A DNA stretch of 64,000 bases from Ridgeia piscesae (GCA_025642075.2 JAODUO010000121.1:372501-436500), one strand, 5' to 3'; numbered from the stretch's first letter, positions 37,834 through 61,649 are shown. The notes: generated by a model not told the origin, from the letters alone. Numbers and translations are program-made.

Positions 37834-39479
37834 ATTCGTCTAAAAAATTATTGTCCAGTAACTGTACTCACGATGGTTTCCGTCAAATTTCCAGTGGATA
37901 GGCAGTGACCACCGCTTAAAAGCGTCTTTGGTAATTGTACGTTTTCGTCGTCGCTTATTGCCTCCGTTGAAGAACTGCTCCTCCTGTAATTCGAGCAGTT
38001 CGTCGATTTGTTCCTCCGTAAGCAGGATGCAGTTTTCGAGTCGATCGTTTCCAGTTTGGGTCATCGTCTCGTTGACATTCTGAAAAGGCATAACACGGCC
38101 GGGCAAAGTTTGATGTTGCTTTAACAAGCCTTTTTGTGCACAATAAATCAGGATAGTTATCGGTACAAACGCAACATAAGTTTAATTAATGTGTATTAAA
38201 CGAATACTCATATAAGATAAAGCACGGTAAATCATGGCACCAATACTCATTACATACTCGTTCTATTCTCTTGTAACCAAGTTCCGCTATGTCGATATTG
38301 TGTCTGCTATTTTAGTAGTGTTACTATTAATGCAAACTAATTTTTCTGAAACTATTGGTGTCATTTTTATATAGCAACTGAGCTGTCTTTTGCTATAGTT
38401 GCACGGTCACGTATGCGTGCTCATTTGTACCATGGCCGTCATTATGTGTTAATTGACCAACTGTATATTATGTGCTAGTAAAGGGTAGTCTCGTGTATTC
38501 GCAGCCGTACCTGGATGTCGAACTGTAGTCCGTCAGCCGCTGCGGCTGATGCCCTAAACTGCAGCATCTTGCGCTGTACCCGTTGCCATTGGTCACACGG
38601 CATCCCGTGACAAGGACGCCCGTCGTTGTCGGTCGACGTGTTGTCGGATTGAAACACATTGTCTGGGACGGCCGGTCTCGTGCGCGCCTGAAACCGTATT
38701 CCGTTGCAAATTACTGTTTTAAGATTGAATGTGTTAGGGAAGCGATCAATTCAATTGTTGGTCGTTGTCGTCTGTGACAAATCAAGGTGCCCAGTTTGGA
38801 TACCTCTATCATTGCTCTTCCTTTTATTGGCAACATGCACACGTGTGTTCGTACCTAAGTAGGGTAAAACAATTAAAACAAATTCATTGGAATATACAAG
38901 GTATATTACCTGTAAATGACAGGACAATAATGTCGCACTACATGATTTGCTGCTTGGAACGTGGGGCTATCAAATGGAGAGAAGTCTTGATTGCTGTACG
39001 TTGTCGGTCTTCACGAAATTATTCATGCGTTATTTTTCATTAGTACTTATGTTATCTAGTACGCAGATACAACATAGCATACGTTGTTGAGTAATATTCT
39101 ATTGAGGTTTTGGTGCAAGCGCAAAGAAAGGCGATTCATGAATAATGTCGTTACATTTATAACTATGGATGCGTAAGTCTACTGTTATTTCAGCCCCGAT
39201 GAAACACATATTTAACAAACACTACATGTATTGTTGTCTCGCTGTAGTGTATTGTGAGCTGATTTGATATAACACTTTGCAGTTGCTTAATATCATACTA
39301 AAACATATATGGCGGTAATAACAGCGACTATATAATTTATGACTTACTATCATGTAAAACCTTATTACTGATTTTGAACAAGGGACTCCTTTTCCATTAA
39401 TGGTTTTCCTTTCAAACGTTTCTTAAAAGGTAAAGGTCAGTTCTTATATATCGCAGAATCTAGTCCTCAGGACAGTTTA

Positions 39480-39735
39480 AAGCGCTTTACACTTTATTTC
39501 CCTGGCAGACCTGTTCAATCACAATCAAACACCCTCTCAACGTCTCTGGGAAGCACCCAGCTACATGCTACAATTGGTGCGCGAAGACAGCTCGTACGCA
39601 TATCCACCACTGTCTATGGCCAGGTACTCATTTATATAGTTGAATGAATTGGAGCAATGTAGAGTGAAAAACGTGCCCAAGGCTTTATCACCGCAGCACA
39701 GGATTCGAACCCGGGTTTCCTTAGTCGAGAGAAAG
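39480..39735 (-). mobile_element. SINE-like interspersed repeat in gene 2 intron 1
   Basis: On the minus strand a B-box-like GGGTTCGAATCC (about 39700-39715) is followed by conserved segments including TGGCCATAGACAGTGG and TGTAGCTGGGTGCTT. Relatives lie at 42838-42905 (B-box part) and 46069-46170 (GCCAGGTACTCATTTATA part). Gene 3's intron lacks this insertion, so it is younger than the duplication. Confidence 0.5.
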
Positions 39736-40121
39736 AAAGATGTATACAGTGACCTAAACGTTTAGAAACATACAACGGTTAGCGATCACTCAATTGAAAT
39801 AAAATGTATTTCTTTATTATCTAGCCAGACAAATATTGTCACTAAATAAATATCTGCAATTCAATTAAATAATTGTGTTCGTTTTTCACTAACAAATTAT
39901 GAAGATTTTAGTCACGAGGAAGTTTATTATTTATTTATTTTAACCTTCTGCTCACCTGTGTTCCGAGAAAGACGCTGGCGAATCCCAGAAGCACAAACAA
40001 GACACGAGTCATTGCTGATATCGTGATTGCTCTGGGGAACAGATCACTATGTCGAGCTCTCGGTCGTTGCTGAGCTGTCTATGCTGAAGAAAAAGTAGCT
40101 CTATCGGTCCTTCGTCGTTGG

Positions 40122-40450
40122 CGCTAATGAATCTTATGACTTGTGGTCGTGCTCGGCTGACGATTTTTATACCCCCGCCAATCTTCTTCCGGGTTTGGCA
40201 GGTTTCCGCACAGCGTAAGCTTGCAGCGTCACGACGACGTCAGTTACTTATTTTAGCAGACGTGAATCAACCGGACTTTTGGACGTGCTCGGCTGACGCT
40301 GTTATACCGTGCAGCGTTCACAAAGACCCCTCGCGGACATGAATGTCTCTTATTGTCAATCTTCTTGCGGGTTTAGCAGGTTACAGTTTGCAGCGTCACG
40401 ACGACGGCAGTTACTGATTTCAACCGGACGTGGACTATTCATACGTGAAA
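40122..40450 (-). repeat. tandemly duplicated promoter segment of gene 2
   Basis: A roughly 150-bp block containing GTGCTCGGCTGACG, a TATA-like element, CAATCTTCTT, GGGTTTGGCAGGTT and GCAGCGTCACGACGACG occurs twice (about 40146-40270 and 40283-40440). The homologous promoter of gene 3 (60760-60955) has it once. The inner copy contains the better TATA box. Confidence 0.7.
40164..40171 (-). promoter_or_regulatory. TATA box of gene 2
   Basis: TATAAAAA on the minus strand about 155 bp upstream of the start codon, in the same GGGGTATAAAA context as gene 3. Confidence 0.65.
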
Positions 40451-40903
40451 TGATGTAAGCACTTGATTGACTTAGCCACAGCAGCCATAACCACGGTTGA
40501 CCTGATTGCATAGGTTATGTGTAAGTGTTCTTTCAGCATTGCGAAACACTGTGCATTGTGTTTGTTTCCAGAAAATATATTTCTCTTATGCAATTTCAAA
40601 ATCCGTTCTCATTCTTAGTTAAGTTATAGGTCGTTCTAAGTGCAAACATGTCACCAGCCTCTTGCTCTATTCGTCTTACACTGTTTGTGTGTTACAGTGT
40701 CATGAGACGTTGTAATGAGCGTGTAGCGTCAGAATAGTGACGTGTGTCCGCACAACAGATAAGACTGCGGACTTCAATAACAATCTCCGTTTAGCCAATA
40801 TTAGCCAATTAGCCAATATTTTATAATGACTTTTAGTATTAATTTACGAACTAATATTATTAATAGATTGGTGGTAATTGTTTAGTAATGTTTTTGTATT
40901 TAT

Positions 40904-41430
40904 GTATAATGTATGTATGTATGTATGTATGTATGTATGTATGTATGTTTTATGATGTATGTATGTATGTATGTATGTATGTATGTATGTATGTATGTAT
41001 GTATGTATGTATGTATGTATATGAATGTATGTATGTATGTATGTATGTATGTATGTATGTATGTATGTTGTATGTGTGTATGTGTGTATGTATGTATGAA
41101 TGTATGTATGTATGTATGTATGTATGTATGTATGTATGTATGTGTATGTATGTATGTATGTATTTTGTATGTATGTATGTATGTATGTATGAATGTATTT
41201 TATGTATGTATGTATGTATGTATGTATGTATGTATGTATGTATGTGTATGTATGTATGTATGTATGTATGTATGTATGTATGTATGTATGTATGTATGTA
41301 TGTATGTATGTATGTATGTATGTATGTATGTATGTATGTATGTATGTATGTATGTATGTATGTATGTATGTATGTATGTATGTATGTGTGTGTATGTATG
41401 TATGTATGTATGTATGTATGTATGTATATT
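40904..41430 (+). repeat. (TATG)n tetranucleotide array upstream of gene 2
   Basis: About 520 bp of ATGT units with TATA, GAAT and TTTT interruptions. The orthologous position above gene 3 has only a short (AT)n (61234-61247), so the expansion is specific to unit 1. Confidence 0.95.
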
Positions 41431-41499
41431 ATATATATATTTCTCGGAACCTATTGGACAACCTGTGTGAGTGTTTTAGCAGAATGCTAATGCAACGTG

Positions 41500-41716
41500 C
41501 AACGCGATCACGGGAATTAATCGAACTACTTATACTCTTGTGTTGTTCTGTGGGTGTCCGTTGCTTATTCTGATTCGTTGTCCTGTATTCTGCTCTAATC
41601 TCAACAGCAAGCTGTATATGTGACAACATCGTACGCCAAATCGCAGTACAGCTGCAGAGATAGAAACCGAGATACAAATCAAACACGACACGGCCTTGGA
41701 ACGAGAACATTAGTGC
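41500..41716 (-). other. highly conserved block upstream of gene 2, possibly coding
   Basis: Positions 41591-41716 are identical over 126 bp to 61401-61526, whereas neighbouring non-coding sequence of the two units is clearly diverged. On the minus strand both copies share an ORF segment starting MFSFQGRVVFDLYLGF. In the next 60 bp most differences fall at third positions and are synonymous (for example in QNKQRTPTEQHK). It may be an unrecognised exon or a regulatory element. I recognise no domain. Confidence 0.4.
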
Positions 41717-42304
41717 CTTAAATACATTTACGTCACATATACGGAAAGTTTTGCTTTGCAAACCTCTTGCCGTAGGCGTTGACTACTTTGTAGATGTCAA
41801 ATCGCAAACAATTTGAAAATTTGCCAACAATGACCAAAACGAAAGGGTAGACTTAAAGTATGGTGTGTATATATATATATATCTATAAAAATATATACGG
41901 CTGTATTAAATTGTGGAAGGAGTTATCACGACAATGTTACATTTCAATCTTAAAATAATCATACATTATGTTTTTACCTAGGCTTAGTTCCAATATTAGA
42001 TATGTGTTAACCACACCATGTATGTATCAAGGCCGTACTTACACATACTTGGCAATGCCGGTATTCATAACATTTATGAATCACTGACACAACTCTCACG
42101 TAACATACTTATAAATACACTATTTAAACGCACAGTGCATGCCTCGGTCACAGTGCGTGCCTCGATCACAGTGCGTGCCTCGGTCACAGTGCGTGCCTCG
42201 GAACATCGGAACCACTACATGTAGGCTTGTCCAACCACGAATGTTTGCGGTCGCAGCCATACAACTATTCATACGGAATGAATAGGGATATGTTGAAATA
42301 TCTT

Positions 42305-42316
42305 ATATATATACAT

Positions 42317-42408
<92 letters not shown>
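42305..42408 (+). repeat. (AT)n array at the unit 1 / unit 2 junction
   Basis: An almost uninterrupted AT array abutting the first base of the second duplication unit. Confidence 0.9.
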
Positions 42409-42411
<3 letters not shown>

Positions 42412-42452
42412 TCAGTATCAGGAAGCATGGTCAATTGTGGGAGAGAAAGTAA
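42409..42452 (+). pseudogene. relic of a gene-1-type MAM exon 16
   Basis: GGAAGCATGGTCAATTGTGG followed by GAGAGAAAG matches gene 1 exon 16 at about 20360-20405 (encoding EEVWSMVGEK) in the same orientation. It is closer to gene 1 (GAGGAAGTATGG) than to genes 2 and 3. It is followed, after a deletion of about 1.5 kb relative to gene 1, by the gene 1-type 3' flank (42495-42830). This is the stump of a fourth gene copy. Confidence 0.75.
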
Positions 42453-42494
42453 AGTGAAGTGTTTAACATTTGATATCGCTTGTTGGAGGTTTTT

Positions 42495-42835
42495 TAATTT
42501 AGTTTTATGTTTGTAAATGTCATCGCTGCTGGCTCAGAGTTTATAAGAATATGTATATTGTTACCGGTATAAGAATTACTTAAATGATGCAATAACTACA
42601 ATTGGTGTCGGGGTTTATTGTTCGCACTCGTTATTCTGGGTTCCTGAGGTAAACAAAAACACTTCTTAGGTAGCGCAATATTAGAACTCTTCAAAATGTT
42701 TTACACTTAACTCCACGGCACACTTGTTCAATATCTCTTTTTGGGGGGGGCAACATTGAGCCACTGTAATTAATGCGTACAAACACAACCACCAATGTCT
42801 ACACCCAGGTAGTTATCAACACAGCAGCGTGAACT
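42495..42835 (+). repeat. copy of gene 1 3' flanking sequence
   Basis: Aligns with about 21990-22330 through GCTGCTGGCTCAG, ATGATGCAATAACTACAATT, GGTAGCGCAATATTA and ACACTTGTTCAATATCTC. There is no ORF. Confidence 0.85.
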
Positions 42836-42837
42836 GG

Positions 42838-42942
42838 GGCAACGTAGAACGAACGTGCTCATCATTCGTCGCGACAGCCCAGTATTCGAACCCGGGTTCG
42901 CTCGATTGGGAGTTCTAGGCTCTAGCCACTGCATCCAGCACT
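42838..42942 (-). mobile_element. tRNA-like SINE head fragment
   Basis: On the minus strand TGGATGCAGTGGCTAGAGC (A-box-like) is followed about 30 bp later by GGGTTCGAATAC (B-box-like). It adjoins the 77-bp minisatellite directly. It is not a functional tRNA: no cloverleaf is preserved beyond the two boxes. Confidence 0.45.
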
Positions 42943-45780
42943 TATACGTGTGTCAGGGGTACATGCATAGGTTGCACTGCTCGTTGTGTTAGTATTCCCC
43001 ATTGCTCCATATACAGTCTTAGACGTGTGTCAGGGGTACACCCATAGGTTGCACTGGTCGTTGTGTTAGTATCTCCCATTGCTCCATATACAGTCTTAGA
43101 CGGGTGTTAGGGGTACACCCATAGGTTGCACTGGTCGTTGTGTTAGTATCCCCCATTGCTCCATATACAGTCTTAGACGTGTGTCAGGGGTACACCCATA
43201 GGTTGCACTGGTCGTTGTGTTAGTATCTCCCATTGCTCCATATACAGTCTTAGACGGGTGTTAGGGGTACACCCATAGGTTGCACTGGTCGTTGTGTTAG
43301 TATCCCCCATTGCTCCATATACAGTCTTAGACGTGTGTCAGGGGTACACCCATAGGTTGCACTGGTCGTTGTGTTAGTATCTCCCATTGCTCCATATACA
43401 GTCTTAGACGGGTGTTAGGGGTACACCCATAGGTTGCACTGCTCGTTGTGTTAATATCTCCCATTGCTCCATATACAGTCTTAGACGGGTGTCAGGGGTA
43501 CACCCATAGGTTGCACTGCTCGTTGTGTTAGTATCCCCCATTGCTCCATATACAGTCTTAGACGTGTGTTAGGGGTAACCCATAGGTTGCACTGGTCGTT
43601 GTGTTAGTATCTCCCATTGCTCCATATACAGTCTTAGACGTGTGTTAGGGGTAACCCATAGGTTGCACTGCTCGTTGTGTTAGTATCCCCCATTGCTCCA
43701 TATACAGTCTTAGACGTGTGTCAGGGGTACACCCATAGGTAGCACTGCTCGTTGTGTTAGTATCTCCCATTGCTCCATATACAGTCTTAGACGTGTGTTA
43801 GGGGTACACCCATAGGTTGCACTGGTCGTTGTGTTAGTATCTCCCATTGCTCCATATACAGTCTTAGACGTGTGTTAGGGGTAACCCATAGGTTGCACTG
43901 GTCGTTGTGTTAGTATCCCCCATTGCTCCATATACAGTCTTAGACGGGTGTTAGGGGTACACCCATAGGTAGCACTGCTCGTTGTGTTAGTATCTCCCAT
44001 TGCTCCATATACAGTCTTAGACGTGTGTCAGGGGTACACCCATAGGTAGCACTGCTCGTTGTGTTAGTATCTCCCATTGCTCCATATACAGTCTTAGACG
44101 TGTGTCAGGGGTACATCCATAGGTTGCACTGGTCGTTGTGTTAGTATCCCCCATTGCTCCTTATACAGTCTTAGACGTGTGTCAGGGGTAACCCATAGGT
44201 TGCACTGCTCGTTGTGTTAGTATCCCTCATTGCTCCATATACAGTCTTAGACGTGTGTCAGGGGTACACCCGTAGGTTGCACTGCTCGTTGTGTTAGTAT
44301 CCCCCATTGCTCCATATACAGCCTTAGACGTGTGTCAGGGGTACACCCATAGGTTGCACTGCTCGTTGTGTTAGTATTCCCCATTGCTCCATATACAGTC
44401 TTAGACGTGTGTCAGGGGTACACCCATAGGTTGCACTGCTCGTTGTGTTAGTATTCCCCATTGCTCCATATACAGTCTTAGACGTGTGTCAGGGGTACAC
44501 CCATAGGTTGCACTGCTCGTTGTGTTAGTATCCTCCCATTGCTCCATATACAGTCTTAGACGTGTGTCAGGGGTACACCCATAGGTGCACTGCTCGTTGT
44601 GTTAGTATCCCCCATTGCTCCATATACAGTCTTAGACGTGTGTCAGGGGTACACCCATAGGTTGCACTGCTCGTTGTGTTAGTATCCCCCATTGCTCCAT
44701 ATACAGTCTTAGACGTGTGTCAGGGGTACACCCATAGGTTGCACTGCTCGTTGTGTTAGTATCCCCCATTGCTCCATATACAGTCTTAGACGTGTGTCAG
44801 GGGTACACCCATAGGTTGCACTGCTCGTTGTGTTAGTATCCCCCATTGCTCCATATACAGTCTTAGACGTGTGTTAGGGGTACACCCATAGGTTGCACTG
44901 CTCGTTGTGTTAGTATCCCCCATTGCTCCATATACAGTCTTAGACGTGTGTTAGGGGTACACCCATAGGTTGCACTGCTCGTTGTGTTAGTATCCCCCAT
45001 TGCTCCATATACAGTCTTAGACGTGTGTCAGGGGTACACCCATAGGTTGCACTGCTCGTTGTGTTAGTATCCCCCATTGCTCCATATACAGTCTTAGACG
45101 TGTGTAGGGGTACACCCATAGGTTGCACTGCTCGTTGTGTTAGTATCCCCCATTGCTCCATATACAGTCTTAGACGTGTGTCAGGGGTACACCCATAGGT
45201 TGCACTGCTCGTTGTGCTAGTATCCCCCATTGCTCCATATACAGTCTTAGACGTGTGTCAGGGGTACACCCATAGGTTGCACTGCTCGTTGTGTTAGTAT
45301 CCCCCATTGCTCCATATACAGTCTTAGACGTGTGTCAGGGGTACACCCATAGGTTGCACTGCTCGTTGTGTTAGTATCCCTCATTGCTCCATATACAGTC
45401 TTAGACGTGTGTCAGGGGTACACCCATAGGTTGCACTGCTCGTTGTGTTAGTATCCCCCATTGCTCCATATACAGTCTTAGACGTGTGTCAGGGGTACAC
45501 CCATAGGTTGCACTGCTCGTTGTGTTAGTATCCCCCATTGCTCCATATACAGTCTTAGACGTGTGTCAGGGGTACACCCATAGGTTGCACTGCTCGTTGT
45601 GTTAGTATCCCCCATTGCTCCATATACAGTCTTAGACGTGTGTTAGGGGTACACCCATAGGTTGCACTGCTCGTTGTGTTAGTATCCCCCATTGCTCCAT
45701 ATACAGTCTTAGACGTGTGTTAGGCGTACACCCATAGGTTGCACTGCTCGTTGTGTTAGTATCCCCCATTGCTCCATATA
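42943..45780. repeat. 77-bp minisatellite, about 37 tandem copies
   Basis: The unit runs from GACGTGTGTCAGGGGTACAC to TACAGTCTTA (77 bp). Copies start at 43022, 43099, 43176, 43253 and so on. Few indels occur (mainly loss of one base in GGGGTAACCC variants). The first part shows alternation of two unit types (GACGTGTGTC with CTCCC, and GACGGGTGTT with CCCCC), giving a 154-bp higher-order period; the right part is more uniform. 77 is not a multiple of three and no frame stays open through the array, so it is not coding. It is absent from unit 1. Confidence 0.95.
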
Positions 45781-46552
45781 CATAGTCTTTCTCCACCATC
45801 CGGTTTTGTTTGCCTTTCTAAAACCCTTTTATTGCTGCCATTCCGTTCGTGCTGTACCCGCCGCCTTCATATAAGCCATTTTTCCACGTCCACGTTATTT
45901 ACCAACCTTCCAGTTAAATTATATTGCACCCAGTTCCCTCACTCATGGTACGCATAACACAATTATGGGATACATATACTCACGTACGCACCAAGCACAC
46001 ACGCACGCACTCATGCACGCACGCACTTGCGCATACACGCACCTACACACGTCATATTGTTTTCATATTTAGGGAAGCATCCAGCCATATGCTATACTTT
46101 ATGCGCGAAGGCTGCTCGTACACATATCCGCCACTGTCTAAAGCCAGGTACTCATTTATACGTACGTAGCAACACATTAACGCATTTTAACTTGTTCAGA
46201 TGACCGTCTAATTTCTGGTTAGGAAAATTACGTGTTTAGATGCAGTCATTTATATTTAATAATTTTAAGATAACAATAATTACCCGGTCATCGAACATAA
46301 TGTGGCGCCCCATGGTGAATGGCTGACGATATAGTATGTTTACTGAAATAAGATTAATGGAAATATTTTTTTTTTTTTACCGACCACACATGCTGAGTGA
46401 TCGAAGGCTGGTGGTCCAGCGAAGTGTATTAATATAGAAACGGGTGGTGGGTCTCGACCTTACGGGGACATACACTTAAAATATAACACGGATAGAGCAT
46501 TAGTAACAAATTTGACAATTCATTTATGGTTTCGGCACCACGCGGAGTTGAG
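45781..46552. other. spacer with interspersed-repeat fragment
   Basis: No gene. Segment 46069-46170 (GCCAGGTACTCATTTATA) matches the SINE-like repeat at 39545-39640. A short CACG-rich tract lies near 45985-46045. Confidence 0.5.
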
Positions 46553-47323
46553 TGGACACGCACACGCACACGCACACGCACACGCACACGCACACGCACA
46601 CGCACACGCACACGCACACGCACACGCACACGCACACGCACACGCACACGCACACGCACACGCACACGCACACGCACACGCACACGCACACGCACACGCA
46701 CACGCACACGCACACGCACACGCACACGCACACGCACACGCACACGCACACGCACACGCACACGCACACGCACACGCACACGCACACGCACACGCACACG
46801 CACACGCATCACACACACACACACGCACACGCACACGCACACGCACACGCACACGCACACGCACACGCACACGCACACGCACACGCACACGCACACGCAC
46901 ACCACACGCACACACACGCACAGCACACCACAGCACACGCACACCCCAGCACACCCCAGCACACGCACACGCACACGCACACGCACACGCACACGCACAC
47001 GCACACGCACACGCACACGCACACGCACACGCACACGCACACGCACACGCACACGCACACGCACACGCACACGCACACGCACACGCACACCACACCACAC
47101 CACACCACACACACACACGCACACGCACACCACACCACACACACACAGCACACCACACACAGCACACGCACACCACACCACACACACACACACACGCACA
47201 CGCACACGCACACGCACACGCACACGCACACGCACACGCACACGCACACGCACACGCACACGCACACGCACACCACACCACACAGCACACACACACGCAC
47301 ACGCACACACACCACACACCACA

Positions 47324-47374
<51 letters not shown>

Positions 47375-47387
47375 ACACCACACCACA

Positions 47388-47460
<73 letters not shown>
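46553..47460 (+). repeat. (CACACG)n and (CA)n arrays, unit 2 copy
   Basis: A nearly pure CACACG array (46553-46806) is followed by CACG/CACACC variants and a (CA)n end (47335-47458). It is positionally equivalent to 22331-23400 in unit 1. The long ORFs are repeat translations. Confidence 0.95.
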
Positions 47461-47461
<1 letters not shown>

Positions 47462-47519
47462 AAGACAGGTAGAGGAATACGTCACGTCGCGTGGAGGGAG
47501 GAAGTAACAGATACAGGAG

Positions 47520-47865
47520 ACATTCGGCGCAGTGGTCGAGCGATTAGAGCGCTGGATTGTTATTCGCAGTATTCAGGATTAGACCCTGGTAGACGGTCGG
47601 ACGATGGTTCGATGGCTGTTTCATGCTGAATGTTGAAACTTGGACATTTCGTTCACGCTAACATGCCTGTTATTTTTTAAGATTCGTTTTAAAGCTGTCG
47701 GTCTCGTCTACCTGGTGCCTATGTCAGGAAAAGTAACACACTCACCCAAGCAAGTGGAAACTCCTCTGTCGTTGATGAGAGACCTCATTGTCTAAAGTCC
47801 CATTGGTGCAAATGTTCGAAAATGGACACAGCTAGTTAATAGTAGAACACGAAGAAGAAGTTGAA
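47520..47865 (+). mobile_element. tRNA-derived SINE-like element, unit 2 copy
   Basis: TGGTCGAGCGATTAGAGCGC at 47533 is the A-box head. The body shares CCTCATTGTCTAAA-like and GGTGCAAATGT segments with 23585-23876 and ends in ACACGAAGAAGAAG at about 47847. Confidence 0.6.
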
Positions 47866-48239
47866 ATGCATAACACCTAGGACGGTGCATCGTGACAAGA
47901 CCTAGACCGTCCGTTTCTTAAAGGGGGTAATGTTGAAATCACACTCGGAGCAAATGTCTAAAACGCTATTTCTTTAGAAGATGTGTGTAGTGCATGCTTG
48001 TTGGTTGTAGTAATACAAATGATGAATATGACAATAGTTTAATCAAGTTACTGTTATGCTATGATGATGATGCTATGAATACTCTAATACTAAGTATTAG
48101 TAAATACAAATTTGGTTTAGTGACAATGATAACGATAGTTATAATGACAATGACAACAACGACACTGTTAGTCACCGTGGCTGTCGATTTAAAGAACATA
48201 ATCGAATTCCCACGATATCATAGTTAGTTGTTGCATTAT

Positions 48240-48245
48240 TTTATT
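48240..48245 (-). promoter_or_regulatory. candidate polyadenylation signal of gene 3
   Basis: AATAAA on the minus strand about 555 bp past the stop codon, in the same context as 24254-24259. Confidence 0.35.
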
Positions 48246-48799
48246 CAATTAATGACACATGTACAATAAAACATTTTCTCATGCAATAATAACCGCTGGA
48301 CCAGCAGCGTGGAGAAATGTATCAAAATATAAAATAAATTAATATAAAGCATCGTACAAATTAATTATGAACACAATAATATGTACACGCTGGTTGAGTA
48401 GGGATTAATATACAATGTATACAATACAGTACCTGATTGTCCTTATTGAATGATTGGTAATGTATTACGATTGTCGAAAAAGCTCAAAGTAGAAATGCTA
48501 CGTTAGTGCATTTGCAGAACATATGCAGCTATAACAACACAGAGCGAGTCTAGTGTCTTCTACATGATGTTTTGCGTGTGCTTTCTTCCTGAAGTGATCC
48601 CACACTTGTTAGCCGAACACGGTACATGTTGAGAAACACTAACTATTTTCTGGCAGACCCAACGTGTATTCACGACGGCTCATCCTTTTGTTAGTTGTTA
48701 CTCATGACGGTTCGTCCTTTTGTAACGGTTGATGTAGTATTCATGATGGATCATGCTTTGTCCCTGGTAGATCCAGCACACACGACGGTCGGCTCCATC

Positions 48800-60599
<11,800 letters not shown>

Positions 60600-60780
60600 G
60601 TTGCTTGGGCTTCACTGTATCTGCTGATATCGTGATTGCTCTGCGCAACAGATCACTATGTCGCGCTCTCTGTCGTTGCTGAGCTGTCTGTGCTGACGAA
60701 AAAGAACCACCAGTCGCTCTATCGGTTCTTCGTTGTTGGCGCTAATGAATCTTATGACTGTTGGTCGTGCTCGGCTGACG

Positions 60781-60787
60781 TTTTATA
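60781..60787 (-). promoter_or_regulatory. TATA box of gene 3
   Basis: TATAAAA on the minus strand, about 185 bp upstream of the start codon, preceded by GGCCGGGG and followed by the CGTCAGCCGAGCACG block shared with gene 2. Confidence 0.65.
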
Positions 60788-61309
60788 CCCCGGCCGTGCG
60801 GCGTTCACAAAGAACCTCCCGGACACGAGTATATGCTTCGTGCTCTTATCGCCAATCTTCTTCCTGGTTGGCTGGTTTCCGCACTGCGGTAAGTTTGCAG
60901 CGTCACTTTACTGGTTTCAACAGATATGAATCAGCCGGACATGGATTGTACATGCGTGAAGTGATCGGTTTACTTGATTGACTTAACCACAGCAGTCGTG
61001 TCACCGGTTAACGGGATTAGTTATGTGTAAGTGTTCTCTTCAGCATTGCGAAACAATGTGCAATATAGTTGTCCATTGTATTTGTTTTCGATCCAGAAAT
61101 ATATTTCATTTACGCCATTTCAAAACCGTTCACATTCTTAGTTAAGTCATGGGTCGTTCTAAAAGCAAATATGTCACCAGAGTCTTGCTCGTCTTACACT
61201 GTTTGTGTGTTAAAGTTTCACGTTTTTCTATTTATATATATATATATAGTTCTCGACACCTGTTGGACAATCTGTGTGAAAGATCTAGCTAACTAGTGAT
61301 CTAGTAGCG

Positions 61310-61526
61310 TATTATTGCACCGGGAATTAATTAAACTAGTTATACTCTTGTGTTGTTCTGTAGGTGTCCGCTGTTTATTCTGATTCGTCGTCCTGAATTT
61401 TGCTCTAATCTCAACAGCAAGCTGTATATGTGACAACATCGTACGCCAAATCGCAGTACAGCTGCAGAGATAGAAACCGAGATACAAATCAAACACGACA
61501 CGGCCTTGGAACGAGAACATTAGTGC
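61310..61526 (-). other. highly conserved block upstream of gene 3, possibly coding
   Basis: 61401-61526 is identical to 41591-41716 and shares the minus-strand ORF segment starting MFSFQGRVVFDLYLGF and ending around TNQNKQRTPTEQHKS. It lies about 0.8 kb upstream of the gene 3 start codon. It may be an exon or an enhancer. Confidence 0.4.
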
Positions 61527-61649
61527 AATCGGTACATTTACTACACATGCTAAAAGGTTTGCTTTGCAATAGGCGTTGAATACTTTGTAGATGTCAAATC
61601 GCAAACAATTTGAAAGTTTGCCAACAATGACCAAAACGGAAGGGTAGAT

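Noticed and set aside
34269..37908. ORFs of 300-530 codons made of SVGR, PTDR or similar repeats on both strands, also at 56859-57887
   Set aside because: They are translations of (CCGA)n read in every frame; a 4-bp unit without stops is open in all frames, and the arrays lie in intron 3 between well-defined exons.
39690..39720. B-box-like GGGTTCGAATCC suggesting a tRNA gene
   Set aside because: No acceptor stem or cloverleaf is present around it. It fits a SINE remnant better, as do 42885-42900 and 47533-47600.
40888..41573. Cys/Met/Tyr/Val repeat ORFs of up to 200 codons
   Set aside because: Translations of the (TATG)n array upstream of gene 2.
44940..45230. 96-codon ORF in the minisatellite
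   Set aside because: The 77-bp unit shifts frame each copy and the ORF closes after about four units; neighbouring unit groups do not keep it open.
42943..45780. CRISPR-like appearance of regularly spaced repeats
   Set aside because: The 77-bp units are contiguous with no unique spacers, and the genome is eukaryotic.
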